Shown: positions 1 through 8,642 of the stretch, in pieces | Layout of the letters: the number at the start of each line of letters is the position of its first letter | How positions within the stretch are numbered: position 1 is the stretch's first letter | NCBI RefSeq assembly: GCF_031127875.1 | Contig: NZ_JARXIA010000003.1 | Coordinates: 248,001-312,000 of the forward strand | Direction: 5' to 3' | Origin: Pelagicoccus sp. SDUM812005 | GTDB lineage: Bacteria; Verrucomicrobiota; Verrucomicrobiia; Opitutales; Opitutaceae | Length of the DNA stretch: 64,000 nucleotides | The notes under the pieces: model-generated | Database searches by the model: none | Seen by the model: only the letters and a program-made list of their open reading frames with translations | What the model was told of the DNA's origin: nothing | Translations under genes and position numbers: made by a program

Positions 1-1
1 G

Positions 2-130
2 GAGCTTTCGGCTCGCTACCCTGAAGTCGCGCAAAAGTTGAAGGCGAAGCTGATGGACTGGAAAGCGAGCCTGCCTGAGAAGCCGAGCGAGAACGCGCTT
101 TCGAAAGCTCGTAGCAAGGTGAAGCGGTAG
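2..130 (+). CDS. C-terminal fragment of a probable sulfatase (5' end outside window)
   Basis: An open frame enters from the left edge and ends at a TAG at 128-130, giving 42 residues that begin ELSARYPEVAQKLKAKLMDW. The pattern 'L(S/A)ARYPEV...L...L..W..SLPE' is the usual tail of secreted S1-family sulfatases, where the last helix follows the 'NLAxxxPEVV' segment. Sulfatases in this window end the same way, for example the one at 8643-10052 (W..SLPEGPSGE). The strand matches the genes downstream. With only the tail visible, family membership is an inference; the catalytic part lies outside the window. Confidence 0.6.
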   Translation, partial: ELSARYPEVAQKLKAKLMDWKASLPEKPSENALSKARSKVKR

Positions 131-515
131 CGGCCCTTGAAGGTGGGGTGTTTGCCCTGCTTTGGTGGTTCTTGTGGCGCTCTGGATTCGAATCGCTCGA
201 GCGTTTCGATTGGGCCGCGGTTCCGCGTTCCCTCCGAGCTTCGAACAGAGTACCCTCCTTTTAGGGGGTGGTGGGATGGGGGCTTTATTGATAGGTTGTT
301 TACCACATACCCTAACGCCCCAAACCTCTCTCTACCCCCCGTTACTACCCCCAGGTCTAAATACCTACTTTGAGGAGGTTTTTCGCGAGACCGACCACCA
401 CGGAAATGCCGTATCGTTTGTTTTGATACAGCAGCTGTTACGCGTGTGGGAAGGGCTTCGTTCCGGTTTGCGGCGTTTTTGTATCGACTGTGAAACTACG
501 TAACTTAGCTCCTAT
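131..515. other. Intergenic region upstream of the first TonB receptor
   Basis: This 385-bp gap has short open frames on both strands, but none has a recognisable product or convincing start. It carries one copy of the recurrent TTTTAGGGGG element at 251-271 and C-rich runs around 335-355. No strong Shine-Dalgarno sequence precedes the ATG at 516. Confidence 0.5.
251..271 (+). promoter_or_regulatory. Recurrent intergenic element, copy 1
   Basis: The sequence TACCCTCCTTTTAGGGGGTG matches the shared pattern TAYYCTYTTTTAGGGGGTA seen in seven intergenic places in this window. It lies about 245 bp upstream of the TonB receptor gene. The function is unknown; it could be a regulator site or a dispersed repeat. 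Confidence 0.4.
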
Positions 516-3500
516 ATGAAAACAGAACACCCACGATTCTTCGCGTCAAAGATGCGAAAGTCAGCGTGCTTGTGCGGCGCGTTGTGCGTTCCCTTGGGCT
601 TGATCGCCCAAGAGGATACGGAAGAGGATGAAGTATTCGAACTTTCCCCCTTCCAAGTTGATGGCAGCAACGACCAAGGCTACCACTCCTCCCAAACCCT
701 AGCCGGGGGTCGCTTGAATACGGACCTCAAGAACATCGCAACTTCGGTGCAGGTCGTCACCAAGGACTTCATGAACGATATCGGCGCGACCAGCATGGAC
801 GAAGTTCTTGCTTACACGACCGGTACGGAAGCCTTCGGTTCGATGAGCGACTACCAGCAGATCTCGTCCGGGCGAGGGAACGACGACCAGCAGCAGGTGG
901 GCGACTTGGACAATTCCGCGGCCCGGCAAAATCCTTACGCGGCCAGCCGCGTGCGCGGCATGACCGCTCCGACGCGCACGACGAACTACTTCCAGTCGAG
1001 CATCCCCTTCGACTCCTACAACGCGACTCGTATCGATATCAACCGCGGCGCCAACTCCTTCCTCTTCGGACTCGGCTCTCCGGGCGGCATCGTAAACGTG
1101 GGCTTGGAGAGCGCGAACCTGAGCAACGATTCCGTAACGCTCAACACCCAGATTTCCACCGAGAATTTCGAGGACAACTTCTCCAAGCAGTTTTCGATCA
1201 ACGCGAACAAGGTTCTCATCGAGGATCGTTTGGCGATGCGCTTCGCGGCGAAGAAGCGGGACGACGAGTTTACGCAGAAGCCTGCCTTTACCGATCAGTC
1301 GCGGCTTTACTTCGCGCTCAAGCTCAAGCCCTTCGCCGAGCGCAACCTTTCCTTTAGCGCCAACTACGAGACCGGCGATACCGAGTTTATATCGGTCGAG
1401 CGCAATGGTCCCTTGGAAACCTTGACGACCTTTCTCGATAGCCCCACGGGCGATGTGTACGGTCCGGTTACCGACGTCGACGGGAACGTGCTGGTGAACA
1501 ACGCCGCCCAGCGCTACATACTCGATGGCTTCGGAAACGTGCTGAAGAATAGCGCGAGCTCAACGAACTCCAATTGGTATACAGGGGTGGACGCCAACGG
1601 CGCTCCGCTCAACTTCGCATTCTACAACAACCACTTCCTTAAGAGGAACGGTTGGATGCTCGTCTACGACGGAACGGTGAACGACCAAGGCCTTCCCACG
1701 CGAGCGGTGGATACGGGCTGGACCAACAATCGCTTCGCTCCCGGGAGCCCGACTTGGGATCCGTATGGAAACCTTTCCGGCAGGAATCGCAGCCAGCTGC
1801 AGCTGGCCACCAATCCGCAAATCGGCCGCATCGGCACGGCGCTGGTCGGCAGTACCGGAACGGACTACACCCGTTGGGTAAATCAAGGTTTGCTCGACTA
1901 CGAAGTCTTCGATTTCCGGAAAAACCTGATCACCGGTTCGAACGATCTGAACAATAACGATTTCGACCGGCGCATGCTTTCGATGGAGGCGGTGTCGGAT
2001 AACGGCGATTTCGGTATCAGCCTCGATTACTCAGGTGAGAGCTTCGCGCGGAGTGGCTTTTCGCTTTCCGGTTCTCCGCGTATCGATATCGATATTAACT
2101 ACAGCTTGCCAGTGGGGCCGAACGCCTTGTTCGGCGAGGCGAACCCCAACTTCGGCCGGCTCTACTTCTATGCCAGCGCTTCCGATCGCAATTACGTGAA
2201 GGAGGACCGTGAAGCCTTGCGGGCGACCGCCTTTGCCAAGGTCGATTTCCAGGAGAAGTTCGACAACGGTTTCCTCAGAAAGTTGGGGAAGCATACCGTC
2301 AGCTTGTTGGTCGACGAAAACGAGTTCATTCGGGAAACGCGGGCTACGGAGCCTTTGACCATGGGCAACGATGCGGACTTCCACCTCAGCACCGATGCCA
2401 ACGTATTCCAGCGCGAGTCGTCGGCGATCTTCTATATCAGCGACCCGTACCTGCAGGCCTTTGAGAATCCGAACTTCAGCCTGTCCGACTTCAGCACGAC
2501 GGGCCTCGATCCGAGGGCCAACGTTCACCTGCCCGAAGATTATTTGGTTCCCTTGGTATTCAAGGCGGAAGGAAATCCGGCCACGGATCCGAACCGCAAC
2601 AACCCGATCGGCGACGAGATGAAGGCCTACGGCAACTACAACGCGGCCTTCCGTCCGATCGAGGGGAACCTGACCGGAACGGAGACCAGCTCGCAAGCGC
2701 TGAACGTGCAGAGCTTCTTCCTCGACGACCTTTTCGTTGCCAATCTTGGCTGGCGACGCGACGAAGTGGACATTCGCCGTTTCAACGCGGAAAAGACCAC
2801 TGCCACGGATAATCCCGGCGAGCCGCGCAACCTAGCGATTTTCGATCCCGAGTCCTTCACCCTCAACCGTAGCAACGTCCGGGTAGAGAAGGCATCCGCC
2901 AGCAACTTCGGCTACGGTTTGGTGCTCAAGACTCCCGCAGAATGGCTGCCCGACGGCATGGGGCTCTCCTTTCACTACGGCGAAAATACCAACTTCGTGG
3001 CCGCCCCCGGCCAGTTCGATTGGCAAGGCAACAACTTGCCGGGCCAGGAAGGCACCACCAAGGACTACGGCTTCACCTATTCCGCGATGGACAACAAGCT
3101 GGTGGTCCGCTTGAGCCGCTACGAAGGCGACATCGAGAACGACGCTTATGGCGATGCCGCCTTTGCCTACCGCGTGTTCGCCAATGTCATTTCGCGGAGC
3201 TACCGCGACCTTTGGGAAGCTAGGGATACGTACGACCAGAATCAGGACGGGATCATCGACCTGGACATGGGAGGGCAGGACCTCGACCTGAACGACAATG
3301 GATACTTGGACGAAGTGGAAGCCTTCCCCGACTACATGTCCAACTACATGTCGATCCAGGATTTGAATACGTTCATGACTGAGTTCGAAGGCGTTTGGAC
3401 CGATTTCGTAATCGATCAGATGAACTTCGTCTTCAATCCCAAGACCGCCACCACGGAAAGCTTGGTGCAGACCAGCCAGATCACCACGGGCGTCCTATCC

Positions 3501-4214
3501 GATACGGCCGACATCGTGGCCAAGGGGTACGAGATCGAGGTGAGCTACAATCCTAACAGCAGCTTGCGCCTCGCATTTAACGCCTCGCAGGGCACCGTAT
3601 CGCGCAGCAACGTTTCCCTGCGCATGGGCTCCTTGCTAGAGGAGTTCATCGATGCCTTCGAGTCCGTGCCGAAGGGCCCCAAGCTGACGAGCGCCGGGAA
3701 TCCTCTCGGCACCGAATTGGCGACGGACGATTTCGCGTCCAATACGCTTCTGGGAGGCCGCATGGCGAACTCCGGTCAGGCAGGCGCCTACTATCTGGGG
3801 CAGGCTCTCAACGGCTCGCCCACTCCCGAATCCGCCGAGTACAATTTCAGGCTGGTGGGCAACTACACCTTTAAGGAAGGTCGCTTCCAAGGCTTCAACG
3901 TGGGTTCCGCCTACCGCTGGACCGACAAGTCGGCGATCGGCTACCCGAACAAGGTGGACCCGGATATCCCAGTCATCATCCCCGACGTCTCCAATCCCTA
4001 CTGGGGAGATTCCCAGGGCTATGCGGACCTCTGGTTAGGCTACCGCCGCAAGATTCTCGACGACAAGGTAAGCTGGAATATCCAGCTGAACATCCGCAAC
4101 GTCTTTGCCGACAAGGATCCGGTACCGGTGCAGGCCCAGCCCGATGGCTCGATCGCCCGCGTATCCATCCCCGTGCCGCGCCAGTTCGTGCTCAGGAATA
4201 CCTTCTCGTTTTAG
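516..4214 (+). CDS. TonB-dependent outer-membrane receptor, 1232 aa
   Basis: This is a large TonB-dependent receptor, expected to import oligosaccharides or another large ligand across the outer membrane. A signal peptide (hydrophobic stretch CLCGALCVPLGLIAQ) is followed by the acidic 'DEVFELSPFQVDGS' segment typical of opitutal receptors, a plug domain (about residues 50-200, 'SVQVVTKDFMNDIGATSMDEV', 'RVRGM', 'IDINRGANSFLFG'), and a long beta-barrel ending in phenylalanine (NTFSF), as outer-membrane proteins do. At about residues 905-935 two EF-hand-like acidic loops occur (DQNQDGIIDLD and DLNDNGYLDEVE), probably in an extracellular loop. An alternative start at 552 gives a shorter signal peptide. 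It differs clearly from the two smaller receptors at 27.8 and 37.4 kb. No SusD partner is present. Confidence 0.9.
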   Translation: MKTEHPRFFASKMRKSACLCGALCVPLGLIAQEDTEEDEVFELSPFQVDGSNDQGYHSSQTLAGGRLNTDLKNIATSVQVVTKDFMNDIGATSMDEVLAYTTGTEAFGSMSDYQQISSGRGNDDQQQVGDLDNSAARQNPYAASRVRGMTAPTRTTNYFQSSIPFDSYNATRIDINRGANSFLFGLGSPGGIVNVGLESANLSNDSVTLNTQISTENFEDNFSKQFSINANKVLIEDRLAMRFAAKKRDDEFTQKPAFTDQSRLYFALKLKPFAERNLSFSANYETGDTEFISVERNGPLETLTTFLDSPTGDVYGPVTDVDGNVLVNNAAQRYILDGFGNVLKNSASSTNSNWYTGVDANGAPLNFAFYNNHFLKRNGWMLVYDGTVNDQGLPTRAVDTGWTNNRFAPGSPTWDPYGNLSGRNRSQLQLATNPQIGRIGTALVGSTGTDYTRWVNQGLLDYEVFDFRKNLITGSNDLNNNDFDRRMLSMEAVSDNGDFGISLDYSGESFARSGFSLSGSPRIDIDINYSLPVGPNALFGEANPNFGRLYFYASASDRNYVKEDREALRATAFAKVDFQEKFDNGFLRKLGKHTVSLLVDENEFIRETRATEPLTMGNDADFHLSTDANVFQRESSAIFYISDPYLQAFENPNFSLSDFSTTGLDPRANVHLPEDYLVPLVFKAEGNPATDPNRNNPIGDEMKAYGNYNAAFRPIEGNLTGTETSSQALNVQSFFLDDLFVANLGWRRDEVDIRRFNAEKTTATDNPGEPRNLAIFDPESFTLNRSNVRVEKASASNFGYGLVLKTPAEWLPDGMGLSFHYGENTNFVAAPGQFDWQGNNLPGQEGTTKDYGFTYSAMDNKLVVRLSRYEGDIENDAYGDAAFAYRVFANVISRSYRDLWEARDTYDQNQDGIIDLDMGGQDLDLNDNGYLDEVEAFPDYMSNYMSIQDLNTFMTEFEGVWTDFVIDQMNFVFNPKTATTESLVQTSQITTGVLSDTADIVAKGYEIEVSYNPNSSLRLAFNASQGTVSRSNVSLRMGSLLEEFIDAFESVPKGPKLTSAGNPLGTELATDDFASNTLLGGRMANSGQAGAYYLGQALNGSPTPESAEYNFRLVGNYTFKEGRFQGFNVGSAYRWTDKSAIGYPNKVDPDIPVIIPDVSNPYWGDSQGYADLWLGYRRKILDDKVSWNIQLNIRNVFADKDPVPVQAQPDGSIARVSIPVPRQFVLRNTFSF

Positions 4215-4240
4215 TCGGTCACCAGTGTTTTAATCGAAGC

Positions 4241-4276
4241 GGGCTCCCGGTTGGTTTCTGCCATCGGGAGCCCTTT
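4241..4276 (+). terminator. Rho-independent terminator after TonB receptor
   Basis: The perfect 9-bp stem GGGCTCCCG / CGGGAGCCC is followed by a short T run (TTTG), 27 bp after the receptor stop codon. Confidence 0.65.
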
Positions 4277-4324
4277 GAAGTGCAGGGGAGAGGGCTTCGG
4301 AAGCGCCCTTTGCGAGGCATTGGA

Positions 4325-4350
4325 AGCGCTTACCCCCTAAAATGAGGATA
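4325..4350 (-). promoter_or_regulatory. Recurrent intergenic element, copy 2
   Basis: Read on the minus strand this is TATCCTCATTTTAGGGGG followed by TAAGCGCT. It has both the TTTTAGGGGG core and the AGCGCT tail shared with copies at 10567 and 42929. It sits about 210 bp upstream of the GH29 start. Confidence 0.4.
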
Positions 4351-4558
4351 TCGGATCGCTGGGAATTCGCTAGGATGTTTGCAGCCCCTAACCCGATGCA
4401 AAAGAGCTCCTCGCTCTCCTCGCCATGGACCGTGATCGCTGTCCGTTGCTCGCAACGAAAGGGTGGCTTCCGTCCCGTCGGAAAAATGAATTTATAAAGC
4501 CAAGAAGATGCAGCCCAGCGGGGCTTATACAATTAATATCAGAAAAGTGAATACAAAG

Positions 4559-6325
4559 ATGCAGAAATTAGTATTGGTAGCGGCGATGCTCATGGCCTTG
4601 GGCTCTGGAGTGAATGGAAATGACCGCATGGACAAGATGTGGGGCGAGCATACCGTAAAGCTGCGGGCAGAGGACGCGAAGCGCGGACAGCTGTTCGACG
4701 AAGGCAACTACGCCATGTTTATCCACTGGGGCCTGTATTCGCTGCTCGCCAACGAAGTTGACGGGAAGACTTACTACGGAATCGGCGAGTGGATCATGAG
4801 CCCGCGTCGCGCCGACATACCGCCGGAGGAGTACAAGAAGCTGGCGGGCCAGTTCAATCCGACGAACTTCGACGCCAAGGCGATCGCCGCCTTAGCGAAG
4901 GCTGCGGGCATGAAGTATATCGTGATCACCTCCAAGCACCACGACGGCTTCGCCATGTACGATTCGAAGGCCAACGATTTTAATATCGTGGACGCGACTC
5001 CGTACGCGAAGGATCCCATGAAGGAATTGGCGGAGGCATGCCGCGAGCAAGGGCTCGGCTTTGGTTTCTACTATTCCCACAACCAGGACTGGACGTATCC
5101 AGGCGGAAACGCGGGTCCGGAAAAGGATGCCAAGGGCAATCGCAAGACCTTCGACGACTACTTCAAGGAAAAGTGTCTGCCTCAGGTCGAGGAGATCACG
5201 AGCCAGTACGGACCGATCGAGCTGGTCTGGTTCGATACGCCGGGCGATATGCCGAAGGAATACGTCGAGCAGCTCGTCGCCGTGGTGCGCAAGAACCAGC
5301 CGAACGCTCTCGTTTCGGGCCGCGCCGGACACGGTTTGGGCGACTACAATACCTTGGGCGATATGGAAGTGCCGCATGCCAACGTAGAGGGCATGTGGGA
5401 AAGCGTGGATACGACCAACGATTCCTGGGCCTACGCTTGGTACGACGAATACTGGAAGTCGCCCGAAGAAATTTTGAAGCGCCTCATCGCTTGCGTCGCT
5501 CGCGGCGGAACGTACATGTTGAACATCGGTCCGCGTGGCGACGGCTCCGTGCCGGAACGGGCGATCCGTATTCTGCGTGAATCCGGAGAGTGGATACAGA
5601 AGTACCCGCAAGTCGTTTACGCTACCGATGCATCTCCTTGGCAGCATGGCTTGCCTTGGGGCGACGCCACGGTGAAGGACAATCGCATTTACCTATCCGT
5701 ATTCGAATGGCCGCGCTCCGGTCGCCTCTTTTTGCCGGGACTGAAGAGCGAAATCATTTCCGCTCGCATGCTGAAGGGGAGCGATTCCAAGGAGATCTCC
5801 TTCTCCAAGAGGAGAGGCTGGACGATGCTGAAGCTGCCTTTGCGGGCTCCGGAGAAACTGATTTCCGTGATCGAGCTCGAGCTCGACGGCGCTCCCGAGG
5901 TCGATCCGACTTTCGCTTTGGATCCGGAAATCGGAACCGAGATCTTGGCGGAGTTCGCCGAGGTGGAGGGAGCGACCAAGGAGAAGTTCCGTTGGATGGA
6001 GAAGTTCGGCGAATGGAAGAGCGTCAAGCGCGTACACGAGTGGGAAGAGGGCGGCACCGCCTCCTTCGAGGTCGATGTCCTGGTCCCGGGCGAATACAAT
6101 GTGGACCTGACCTATGCCGGCAAGGGGCGTCTGGTTTGGAAGGTCGCGGTTGAAGGGGGAGAGTGGATACAGAACGAGCAAAACTCCTCCCATAACTACC
6201 AAGAGTTTCCCATTGGCTGGATCAATTTTCCCAAGCCCGGGCGCTATACGGTTTCGGTTTCCAGCGTGGAGGGGGATCGCAAGTCCGCTAGCTTGAAGGC
6301 GATCCGGTTCACCCCTGTCTTCTAG
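4559..6325 (+). CDS. Secreted alpha-L-fucosidase, GH29
   Basis: This is an exo-acting retaining glycosidase, expected to release alpha-linked L-fucose (some GH29 enzymes act on L-galactose) in the periplasm or outside. The start at 4559 is chosen because it gives a clean signal peptide (MQKLVLVAAMLMALGSGVNG); the frame also opens upstream at 4508. GH29 signatures are clear: 'YAMFIHWGLYS', 'KYIVITSKHHDGFAMYDS', 'GFGFYYSHNQDWTYP' and 'ELVWFDTPGDM', in which Asp226 fits the family nucleophile, plus 'ACVARGGTYMLNIGPRGDG'. The barrel covers about residues 25-370. A C-terminal beta region follows, and its last 130 residues (to about 589) look like an added carbohydrate-binding beta-sandwich. The gene stands alone between two long intergenic regions. 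Confidence 0.92.
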   Translation: MQKLVLVAAMLMALGSGVNGNDRMDKMWGEHTVKLRAEDAKRGQLFDEGNYAMFIHWGLYSLLANEVDGKTYYGIGEWIMSPRRADIPPEEYKKLAGQFNPTNFDAKAIAALAKAAGMKYIVITSKHHDGFAMYDSKANDFNIVDATPYAKDPMKELAEACREQGLGFGFYYSHNQDWTYPGGNAGPEKDAKGNRKTFDDYFKEKCLPQVEEITSQYGPIELVWFDTPGDMPKEYVEQLVAVVRKNQPNALVSGRAGHGLGDYNTLGDMEVPHANVEGMWESVDTTNDSWAYAWYDEYWKSPEEILKRLIACVARGGTYMLNIGPRGDGSVPERAIRILRESGEWIQKYPQVVYATDASPWQHGLPWGDATVKDNRIYLSVFEWPRSGRLFLPGLKSEIISARMLKGSDSKEISFSKRRGWTMLKLPLRAPEKLISVIELELDGAPEVDPTFALDPEIGTEILAEFAEVEGATKEKFRWMEKFGEWKSVKRVHEWEEGGTASFEVDVLVPGEYNVDLTYAGKGRLVWKVAVEGGEWIQNEQNSSHNYQEFPIGWINFPKPGRYTVSVSSVEGDRKSASLKAIRFTPVF

Positions 6326-6350
6326 CGTTCTCGCTCGATCGTTTTCGTTA

Positions 6351-6375
6351 CGCGGCTGCCTACACGGTAGCCGCG
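6351..6375 (+). terminator. Hairpin after GH29 gene
   Basis: The 10-bp stem CGCGGCTGCC / GGTAGCCGCG has one G-T pair and a 5-nt loop. It lies 25 bp after the fucosidase stop. No T tract follows, so it is only a weak candidate for an intrinsic terminator. Confidence 0.4.
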
Positions 6376-6552
6376 CCGTGAAAATGAACAAGCGGGCGAG
6401 ACTAAATGCGGATCAATAATTGTTGTATTCGTAAGGAATGACTATTCCTTTTTATGGCCCGGTTGCGCCATAGTGGGGACGGTTGAACACTGTTTTGATT
6501 TTGCCTCGGAATGCGAGCGCTCGCTTCGATGCCGAGGTGTGCCCAAGTATCC

Positions 6553-8550
6553 ATGACAAACACTACCCTTTCCTTTAAGCGTCCCGAAGCAGACTTGGTG
6601 GCGCTGGAGCACCTTTCCTCCCGCTACCCGAACGCCGCCGCGGCGATCGCTGAAATTGCCCGCTTGTCGGCAGTGCAGACTCTGCCCCTGGGCGCCATCC
6701 ATATCATCAGCGATATCCATGGCGAAGAGAAGAAGCTGCAGCACGTGATCAATAATGCTTCGGGTACCCTGCGACCCTTGGTGGAGAAGCTCTTCTCGGA
6801 TCGCATGAGCGAGAGCGAGCTGAAGGAGTTCCTGAAGCTGGTTTTCTATCCGGCGGAGGTCACCGCCAAGCTCAAGGATAGGCTGACGGATCCGGACGAG
6901 CTGCGCGAGTACGCCCGCGGCACGCTTGATTCCCAGTTCTTCCTTTTTCGCCACTTGATGGCGAACTACAGCCTGCGTTTGGCGACGCAGCTTTTTCCCG
7001 CCGAGTACCGCGACCTGCTCATGGAGATTCTCCATGCTCCTTTTACCGCCAGAGGGGGCGAGTTCATCGACGCGATCGTCGACCAGCTTATCTGCGGAGG
7101 AAAGGCTTTGCATTTCATCCATTTGCTGGGGCGATTGATTCGCAACCTTGCGGTCGACGAGATTGTGATCGGCGGAGACTGCTGGGACCGCGGTCCGCGC
7201 GGGGATCGAGTGGTCGATTACCTGCGGCTGCAGCCGAACCTGTCCTTCATTTGGGGTAACCACGATGTGCTGTGGCTGGGAGCTGCTCTCGGCAACGAGG
7301 CTTTGATCTGCAACGTACTCAGAGTTTCACTACGCTACCGACGGCTGAGCCAGCTGGACGAAGGTTACAGTATCCCGCTTACTCCGCTGGAGCATTTGGC
7401 GAATTCCGCCTACGGCGACGATCCCGCCGCGTACTTCGTTCCCAAGGGCGAGGGCATGCGTCCGATGGAATTGGTGGCACGCATGCAGAAGGCGATCGCC
7501 GTGATGCAGTTCAAGCTGGAGGGGCAGCTGATCGAGCGGAACCAGGAGTGGGACCTCGAGCACCGTCGCCTCTTGCACCGGGTCGCATGGGAAGAGGGGA
7601 CGATCGAGATCGACGGGTGTCGCTACGAACTGCGCGACACCCATTTCCCGACCATCGATCCGGCGGATCCTTACGCGCTTACGGACGAGGAGGAGCAGTG
7701 CCTGAAGTACCTGAAACAGTCCTTCCTGCGCAGCCAGAAGTTGCAGGAGCAGATGCGTTTTATGGTCGATAGCGGCTCCATGTACTTGAAGCGTCGCGAT
7801 TGCCTGATCTTCCATGGCTGCGTGCCGGTCGATGATAAGGGGGCTTTTCGTTCCATGCCTTTCGATGGGGAGCAGCTTTCGGGTCGCGCCTTGTTCGAGC
7901 ACATCGAGATGGTCGTGCACCGCGCTTTGGAGAAATCCGAGACCAAGGACCTCGATTTGCTCTGGTACTTGTGGTGCGGGCCCTTGTCGCCGCTGTTCGG
8001 CAAGGATCGGATCGCCACCTTCGAGCGTTACTTTATCGAAGACAAGGCGCCGCATAAGGAAAACAAGGATCCGTATTTCGACCTCATCCACGACGAAGCG
8101 TTTTGCGATCGGGTTTTGGCCGAGTTCGAGATGGATGCGGCGAGCGGCTTGATCGTCAATGGCCACGTGCCGGTCAAGATCGAGCAAGGAGAGTCTCCGC
8201 TTAAGAAATCCGGCAAGGCTATCACTATCGACGGAGCTTTTTCCGAGGCGTATGGAGATTATGGTTACACCTTGCTCCTAGAACCTGACAGCATCGTTCT
8301 GGCCGAGCACCACCATTTCGATTCGATCGATTCCGCGATCCGAGACGGCGTGGATATCATCCCGGACAAGCGAAAGATCAGGCAATACGATTGTATTCGC
8401 AGCGTACGGGATGGGGAACGCGGGCAGCGGATTCGCTACCGGATCGAGGAGCTGCAGCGTCTCGTGCAAGCCTACCAGACGAACCGGTTGCACGAGAATC
8501 ACGGGTACGAGGGCGGTTTCGCCTCCCAATCTTTGTCGCATCTACGCTAG
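6553..8550 (+). CDS. fbp: Fructose-1,6-bisphosphatase, class III (FBPase_2 type)
   Basis: This cytoplasmic gluconeogenic enzyme converts fructose 1,6-bisphosphate to fructose 6-phosphate. It belongs to the Firmicutes-type class III family, which is unrelated to the classical fold and built on a metallophosphoesterase core. The metal-site motifs are visible in order: 'ISDIHGE' (residues about 52-58), 'GGDCWDRGPRGDRV', 'IWGNHD', 'IFHGCVPVD' and 'IVNGHVPV' near the C-terminus. The length, about 665 residues, is normal for the family. The ATG at 6553 (MTNTTLSF) is preferred over an upstream in-frame ATG at 6511 because family members begin close to this point. It has no signal peptide and no functional link to the sulfatases except in supplying gluconeogenesis during growth on sugars such as fucose. 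Confidence 0.9.
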   Translation: MTNTTLSFKRPEADLVALEHLSSRYPNAAAAIAEIARLSAVQTLPLGAIHIISDIHGEEKKLQHVINNASGTLRPLVEKLFSDRMSESELKEFLKLVFYPAEVTAKLKDRLTDPDELREYARGTLDSQFFLFRHLMANYSLRLATQLFPAEYRDLLMEILHAPFTARGGEFIDAIVDQLICGGKALHFIHLLGRLIRNLAVDEIVIGGDCWDRGPRGDRVVDYLRLQPNLSFIWGNHDVLWLGAALGNEALICNVLRVSLRYRRLSQLDEGYSIPLTPLEHLANSAYGDDPAAYFVPKGEGMRPMELVARMQKAIAVMQFKLEGQLIERNQEWDLEHRRLLHRVAWEEGTIEIDGCRYELRDTHFPTIDPADPYALTDEEEQCLKYLKQSFLRSQKLQEQMRFMVDSGSMYLKRRDCLIFHGCVPVDDKGAFRSMPFDGEQLSGRALFEHIEMVVHRALEKSETKDLDLLWYLWCGPLSPLFGKDRIATFERYFIEDKAPHKENKDPYFDLIHDEAFCDRVLAEFEMDAASGLIVNGHVPVKIEQGESPLKKSGKAITIDGAFSEAYGDYGYTLLLEPDSIVLAEHHHFDSIDSAIRDGVDIIPDKRKIRQYDCIRSVRDGERGQRIRYRIEELQRLVQAYQTNRLHENHGYEGGFASQSLSHLR

Positions 8551-8642
8551 GCCGCTTTTCTGGACGAACGGTCGCAACGCCTATCATGTAAATAGAGGGT
8601 GCGCTCCGTCGATGGATTTGTTATCATTTGCTTTTAATCATG

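Larger units (their letters stand above)
4215..4558. other. Intergenic region between TonB receptor and GH29 gene
   Basis: The gap holds the receptor's terminator hairpin (4241-4276) and a reverse-oriented copy of the recurrent TTTTAGGGGG element (4325-4350). The segment just before the fucosidase (4490-4558) is AT-rich. I see no gene here. Confidence 0.5.

Noticed and set aside
137-503. Short plus-strand open frames between the first sulfatase tail and the TonB receptor
   Set aside because: They overlap each other, have no ribosome-binding site or recognisable product, and cover the recurrent intergenic element.
8551-8642. Possible extra gene between the fructose-bisphosphatase and the sulfatase
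   Set aside because: The small open frames here are out of phase extensions over the end of the bisphosphatase gene and lack any start signal or motif.
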